Of a stretch of 7,795 bases of DNA, positions 5,675 to 7,795 are shown piece by piece (position 1 is the stretch's first letter; the number at the start of each line of letters is the position of its first letter). The notes beneath the pieces were generated by a model that saw only the letters and a list, made by a program, of their open reading frames with translations, did no database searches and was not told where the DNA came from. Both the position numbers and the translations under genes were made by a program. Source of the DNA: Dehalococcoidia bacterium UBA2160 (GTDB lineage: Bacteria > Chloroflexota > Dehalococcoidia > Lucifugimonadales > UBA1123); assembly GCA_002328865.1 (NCBI GenBank), contig DCWO01000132.1:1-7795 (forward strand), given 5' to 3'.

Positions 5675-6169
5675 TTAAGCTCCGGCAATCCTTTGCAGAT
5701 TCTCGAGAGTCTTGTCCATGCCGCTTCGAACTACGCCTGCTCGGATCTGTTCATAATTGTCTCGCAGGCCGATCAACATCTCGTGTTGGATATCTCCCCA
5801 GTCGATTTCGACCTCGTGCACGACCTTGGTTCCGCCGTCCTGGGAGGACAAATTGAACCACCACTGCATGCGCCGGACCTGCTCCGGAAGAGCAGGGTTC
5901 ACGATCCATGAGAATGACTTCGGAGGGTCGTATGTGACGACGATCGAGTCAGCCGTGAGGTCCATGGTGCTTCCGTCGCCCATCACGACAGTTTCGTCGG
6001 CGTGAATTTGGGTTCCCGCCTTAACGGCGCCTGCAGGGGCCTGGGTGACTGATTTGATTTCGTCGCTGCCGGCCAGCTCCGGGTGACGCGTCAGATCGCT
6101 CACTATGTCGAAGATCGCCTGCGGGCTCGCATTAATGTCCGTTTCAGTGCTATATGAAAAATCTACCAT
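5675..6169 (-). CDS. SRPBCC (START/Bet v1-like) family protein
   Basis: The 164-residue product has the SRPBCC helix-grip signature. A strand with a polar DINASPQAIFDIVSDLTRHP-like opening (about 11-30) is typical of polyketide cyclase/dehydrase-type members. A run of beta strands follows, with DPPKSFSWIVNP and RMQWWFNLSSQDGGTKVVHEVEIDWGD, and a long C-terminal helix ends in SGMDKTLENLQRIAGA. The fold makes a deep hydrophobic pocket for lipids, polyketides or other small ligands, and many bacterial members have no assigned reaction. There is no signal peptide. The ATG at 6167-6169 has GAAGGG (6177-6182) 7 nt upstream. It has its own promoter (6250-6278) and a strong terminator (5620-5652), so it appears to be a single-gene transcript. 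The ligand cannot be inferred from the neighbours. Confidence 0.88.
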   Translation of the reverse strand: MVDFSYSTETDINASPQAIFDIVSDLTRHPELAGSDEIKSVTQAPAGAVKAGTQIHADETVVMGDGSTMDLTADSIVVTYDPPKSFSWIVNPALPEQVRRMQWWFNLSSQDGGTKVVHEVEIDWGDIQHEMLIGLRDNYEQIRAGVVRSGMDKTLENLQRIAGA

Positions 6170-6249
6170 TGACTACCCTTCTCGTGACTCCATATGTCGT
6201 TGACAGCCTTGTATGCGTTTATTGCCCGTATATCGATTTAATGTTAATT

Positions 6250-6278
6250 GTGATACTGCCACTTCGGGGAGTTGTCAA
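6250..6278 (-). promoter_or_regulatory. Sigma70-like promoter of the SRPBCC gene
   Basis: On the minus strand a perfect TTGACA (6273-6278) is followed after 17 nt by TATCAC (6250-6255), four of six -10 bases. The predicted start near 6243 leaves a leader of about 74 nt before the SRPBCC ATG. The surrounding DNA is clearly more AT-rich than the genes. Confidence 0.55.
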
Positions 6279-6447
6279 TTAAATGGTCGTGACCTCCAGG
6301 TTCGTCACTAACATTGCGGCCACAGACTCAGGGGTTGGGAAAGCCTTTCCAAATACACTTTGCTCATGTCTCGGAGCGCCGAGGCTGGAGCTGATTGCTC
6401 CATTGTCGACGGGCTTGGCGTGACACAAACAGCGAATCGAACCAACG

Positions 6448-6472
6448 GGATTACCGTAATCCGAGCCCTCGG
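6448..6472. promoter_or_regulatory. Perfect 15-nt dyad with adjoining second palindrome (operator candidate)
   Basis: GGATTACcGTAATCC (6448-6462) is a perfect inverted repeat around one base. Sharing its last two bases, CCGAG and CTCGG (6461-6472) form a second palindrome. The arms are too close to form a good RNA hairpin in the first element, which favours a binding site for a dimeric regulator. It lies about 108 nt upstream of the small membrane protein start. No regulator gene is adjacent. Confidence 0.4.
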
Positions 6473-6569
6473 GATAAGATAGGCGTATCGCCCGGCGAAC
6501 GTTCCTCGTAGGGTTGGGGCAATACAGGTTGTACCAATAGGACAGCAAGAAAGAAGCGCGTGCAGGAAA

Positions 6570-6824
6570 ATGATAAAGAAGATCGTTGGTTTCACTTCGT
6601 TGGGTTGCATGGGTTGTTTTGGAGTTCTGGGCCTGTTCGTTGGGTTGCTTCTCCTGGCGCTGCTCATTATCAAACTGGTCTGGGCATGGACCGTGCCCGA
6701 CCTGTTCCCCGGGGCAGTCGAACAAGGCCTGATTGCTGAATCCCTCACCTGGTGGACCGCTTTCAAGCTGGCGATACTGGTGGCGCTGTTGGGGTCGCTC
6801 GCGGGCATCAGACGCAGTTCATAG
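6570..6824 (+). CDS. Small two-helix membrane protein of unknown function
   Basis: The frame encodes 84 residues. A short basic start (MIKK) precedes a long hydrophobic stretch at about 10-38 that contains Cys13 and Cys16. A polar loop with WAWTVPDLFPGAVEQGL (38-54) and TWW (60-62) follows, then a second helix at about 64-79, and it ends RRSS. The motif-like loop, rich in Trp and Pro, looks conserved rather than random, and I have a vague memory of similar small hypothetical proteins, but I cannot name a family. The ATG at 6570 has a weak, closely spaced AGGA (6564-6567, 2 nt gap). Codon use and the hydrophobic pattern support coding on this strand rather than the overlapping minus-strand frames. 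It is flanked by non-coding DNA on both sides and so is probably transcribed alone. The N-terminus is probably inside by the positive-inside rule. Confidence 0.65.
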   Translation: MIKKIVGFTSLGCMGCFGVLGLFVGLLLLALLIIKLVWAWTVPDLFPGAVEQGLIAESLTWWTAFKLAILVALLGSLAGIRRSS

Positions 6825-6833
6825 CGTAAAGGT

Positions 6834-6906
6834 CGGTCATGCCAGCCTCGGGTGCGTCGACTTGACCGCCGCCGACCACGACCAAGGATTGACCGGAGGG
6901 CGGCGG
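6834..6906. repeat. Overlapping, mutually exclusive inverted repeats downstream of the membrane protein gene
   Basis: CCGCCGCC (6866-6873) pairs perfectly with GGCGGCGG (6899-6906) around a 25-nt loop, and the outer CTT/AAG can extend the stem past a bulge. CGGTCA (6834-6839) can instead pair with TGACCG at 6863-6868, overlapping the first arm, or with a second TGACCG at 6890-6895. No T-run follows. It may act as a transcript end for the small gene or as a switchable leader for the molybdopterin gene 100 nt downstream. Confidence 0.4.
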
Positions 6907-7007
6907 AAGAGCGAACCGCACCTGGGTCGAGGTTGTCTCATCCGATGCTGTCTAGTTAATGTGATACCCTGCCGCACAGGCGCGACACGTAAAACAGCGA
7001 GGACAAC

Positions 7008-7795
7008 ATGGCCACATCTACCGTCTACCAGAGTCCGCGACGCACGGAAGCTCCCGGGGAGCGGATCGTCACCAGCACGTGCGCCTCCGGGTGTGGCGGG
7101 CGATGCGTGGTCAACGCACACGTTCGTGACGGCAAGATCGTCAAGATCAGCACGCAGCCCGGTCGATGGGAACCTGAGATGCAGCCGTTGTACGCCTGCG
7201 CACGCGGGTTCGCGGCCGAGGAGCGGGTAAACCACCCCGACCGGCTCAAGTATCCGATGCGCCGCACCGGCCCGCGAGGATCGGGCGAGTTCGAGCGTGT
7301 TTCGTGGGACGAAGCGCTCGACGAAGTGGCCAGCCAGATGTTGCGCATCCGCGAGGAACACGGCTCTGCGGCGATCCTCAACGCATCCAGCGGGGGCGCC
7401 GCGCCGCTGCTGAACAACCGCAACACGGTTGCACGTCTGCTCAACATGTTCGGCGGCTGCACCGAGCCATGGGGCAACATCTCCCGCGAAGCCGAGGTGT
7501 TCGCGTTCCGCCACACGTATGGCGAGTACGCAGGAACCTCCGGGTCCGCCGGGCGAGACCCTATAGACTACGCCAACTCCAAGCTCATGTTGCTCTGGGG
7601 CTGGACGCCAGGCGACGGCAGCTTCGGCACAGGCACCCTCGAATACCTGAAGCACGCTCGTAAGCAAGGGGTCCGCATGGTGTGCATCGACCCGCGCGGG
7701 TCGCACACCAGCGCCACGGTGGCTAACGAACATATCTACATCAAACCGTCGACTGACGCCGCGATGCTCGTCGCGATGGCATACGTCATCGTCAC
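7008..7795 (+). CDS. Molybdopterin-dependent oxidoreductase, N-terminal part (3' end outside window)
   Basis: The frame runs from ATG at 7008 to the window end (262 complete codons plus two bases). It matches the start of DMSO-reductase-superfamily catalytic subunits, which are normally 650-900 residues. C25xxxC29xxxC33 and C64 (in YACARG) form the N-terminal [4Fe-4S] site. NHPDRLKYPMRRTGPRGSGE (75-94) and FERVSWDEAL (95-104) are the standard next blocks. GGCTEPWGNIS (149-159) aligns with the DmsA GGS..YGTYS block and makes S159 the likely molybdenum ligand. The ANSKLMLLWGWTPGD (189-203) and VCIDPRGSHTSA (225-236) blocks contact the first molybdopterin guanine dinucleotide. The start lacks a twin-arginine signal: SPRR (9-12) is followed by polar residues, so a cytoplasmic enzyme is likely. 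GAGGA (6999-7003) lies 4 nt upstream. The substrate is unknown, and any iron-sulfur or membrane subunit would be beyond the window. Confidence 0.93.
   Translation, partial: MATSTVYQSPRRTEAPGERIVTSTCASGCGGRCVVNAHVRDGKIVKISTQPGRWEPEMQPLYACARGFAAEERVNHPDRLKYPMRRTGPRGSGEFERVSWDEALDEVASQMLRIREEHGSAAILNASSGGAAPLLNNRNTVARLLNMFGGCTEPWGNISREAEVFAFRHTYGEYAGTSGSAGRDPIDYANSKLMLLWGWTPGDGSFGTGTLEYLKHARKQGVRMVCIDPRGSHTSATVANEHIYIKPSTDAAMLVAMAYVIV

Larger units (their letters stand above)
6170..6569. other. 400-nt gene-poor region with several dyad symmetries
   Basis: No protein or known RNA gene is recognised. The first 110 nt are AT-rich and hold the SRPBCC promoter. The rest (about 6290-6560) has several short self-complementary elements: a bulged hairpin at 6335-6352, TGGAGC/GCTCCA with a 5-nt loop at 6386-6402, a perfect 15-nt dyad at 6448-6462, and CCGAG/CTCGG at 6461-6472. 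Minus-strand open frames that cross this stretch overlap the membrane-protein gene and resemble no family. The region could be a long leader of the downstream small membrane protein, a small RNA, or operator DNA. Confidence 0.5.

Noticed and set aside
6200..6234. + strand TTGACA at 6200-6205 as a promoter for the small membrane protein
   Set aside because: No -10-like hexamer occurs 16-18 nt downstream; the nearest TATATC is 23 nt away.
6425..6475. tRNA-like T-arm sequence on the minus strand (GGTTCGATTC)
   Set aside because: The bases flanking the loop do not form the 5-bp T-stem, and no acceptor, D-arm or anticodon arm can be fitted around it.
6279..6808. Two minus-strand open frames over the intergenic region and small membrane gene
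   Set aside because: Their translations are Pro/Ser/Thr-rich without a domain, while the opposite strand gives a coherent two-helix membrane protein.
6837..7733. 298-codon minus-strand open frame opposite the molybdopterin gene
   Set aside because: It lies antisense to a clear oxidoreductase with intact motifs, and its translation resembles no family.

Overview
The window is an ordinary-looking chromosomal stretch of a free-living bacterium with fairly high GC (about 60 % by eye), good Shine-Dalgarno sites and mostly ATG starts. There is no phage, plasmid, transposon, CRISPR array, rRNA or tRNA. The repertoire (cytoplasmic amidohydrolase, FMN-dependent 2-hydroxy-acid oxidase, SDR dehydrogenase, PPC-domain protein, SRPBCC protein, lone FHA protein, molybdopterin oxidoreductase) fits an aerobic degrader of organic acids from Chloroflexota (SAR202-like) or Actinomycetota. 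That placement is inference from gene style and was not tested.

Layout. Positions 1-393 hold the 3' end of an ABC-2 type transporter permease (+). Positions 560-1582 and 1655-2731 are two + strand genes, probably one operon: a TIM-barrel amidohydrolase of the lactonase-like type, then an FMN-dependent alpha-hydroxy-acid oxidase-like protein. They converge with a minus-strand pair, a PPC/DUF296-domain protein (3606-4013) followed 32 nt later by an NAD(P)-dependent SDR dehydrogenase (2773-3573). That pair has a good sigma70-like promoter of its own at 4105-4133. Upstream on the same strand is a RimJ/RimL-like GNAT acetyltransferase (4197-4784). Divergent from it is a small FHA-domain protein (5156-5539, +), whose start is set by a strong Shine-Dalgarno site. 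An 11-bp terminator hairpin (5628-5652) with a U-tract on the minus strand ends the SRPBCC gene (5675-6169, -). The SRPBCC gene has a clear promoter at 6250-6278. A gene-poor 400-nt stretch with several dyad symmetries follows, then a small two-helix membrane protein (6570-6824, +), another hairpin-rich gap, and the first 262 codons of a cytoplasmic molybdopterin oxidoreductase (7008 to the window end).

How the genes may work together. The clearest functional hypothesis is the convergent cluster at 560-4013. An SDR could oxidise a sugar or alcohol to a lactone, the amidohydrolase-fold protein could open the lactone to a 2-hydroxy acid, and the FMN enzyme could oxidise that to a 2-keto acid. 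This is inferred from family chemistry, and no substrate can be read from the sequence. The FMN enzyme departs from the glycolate-oxidase template at several cofactor and substrate positions and has a shortened active-site loop, so it is the protein most worth study. I do not see a clearly new multi-gene system. The least explained features are the dyad-rich non-coding region at 6290-6560 and the small membrane protein after it.
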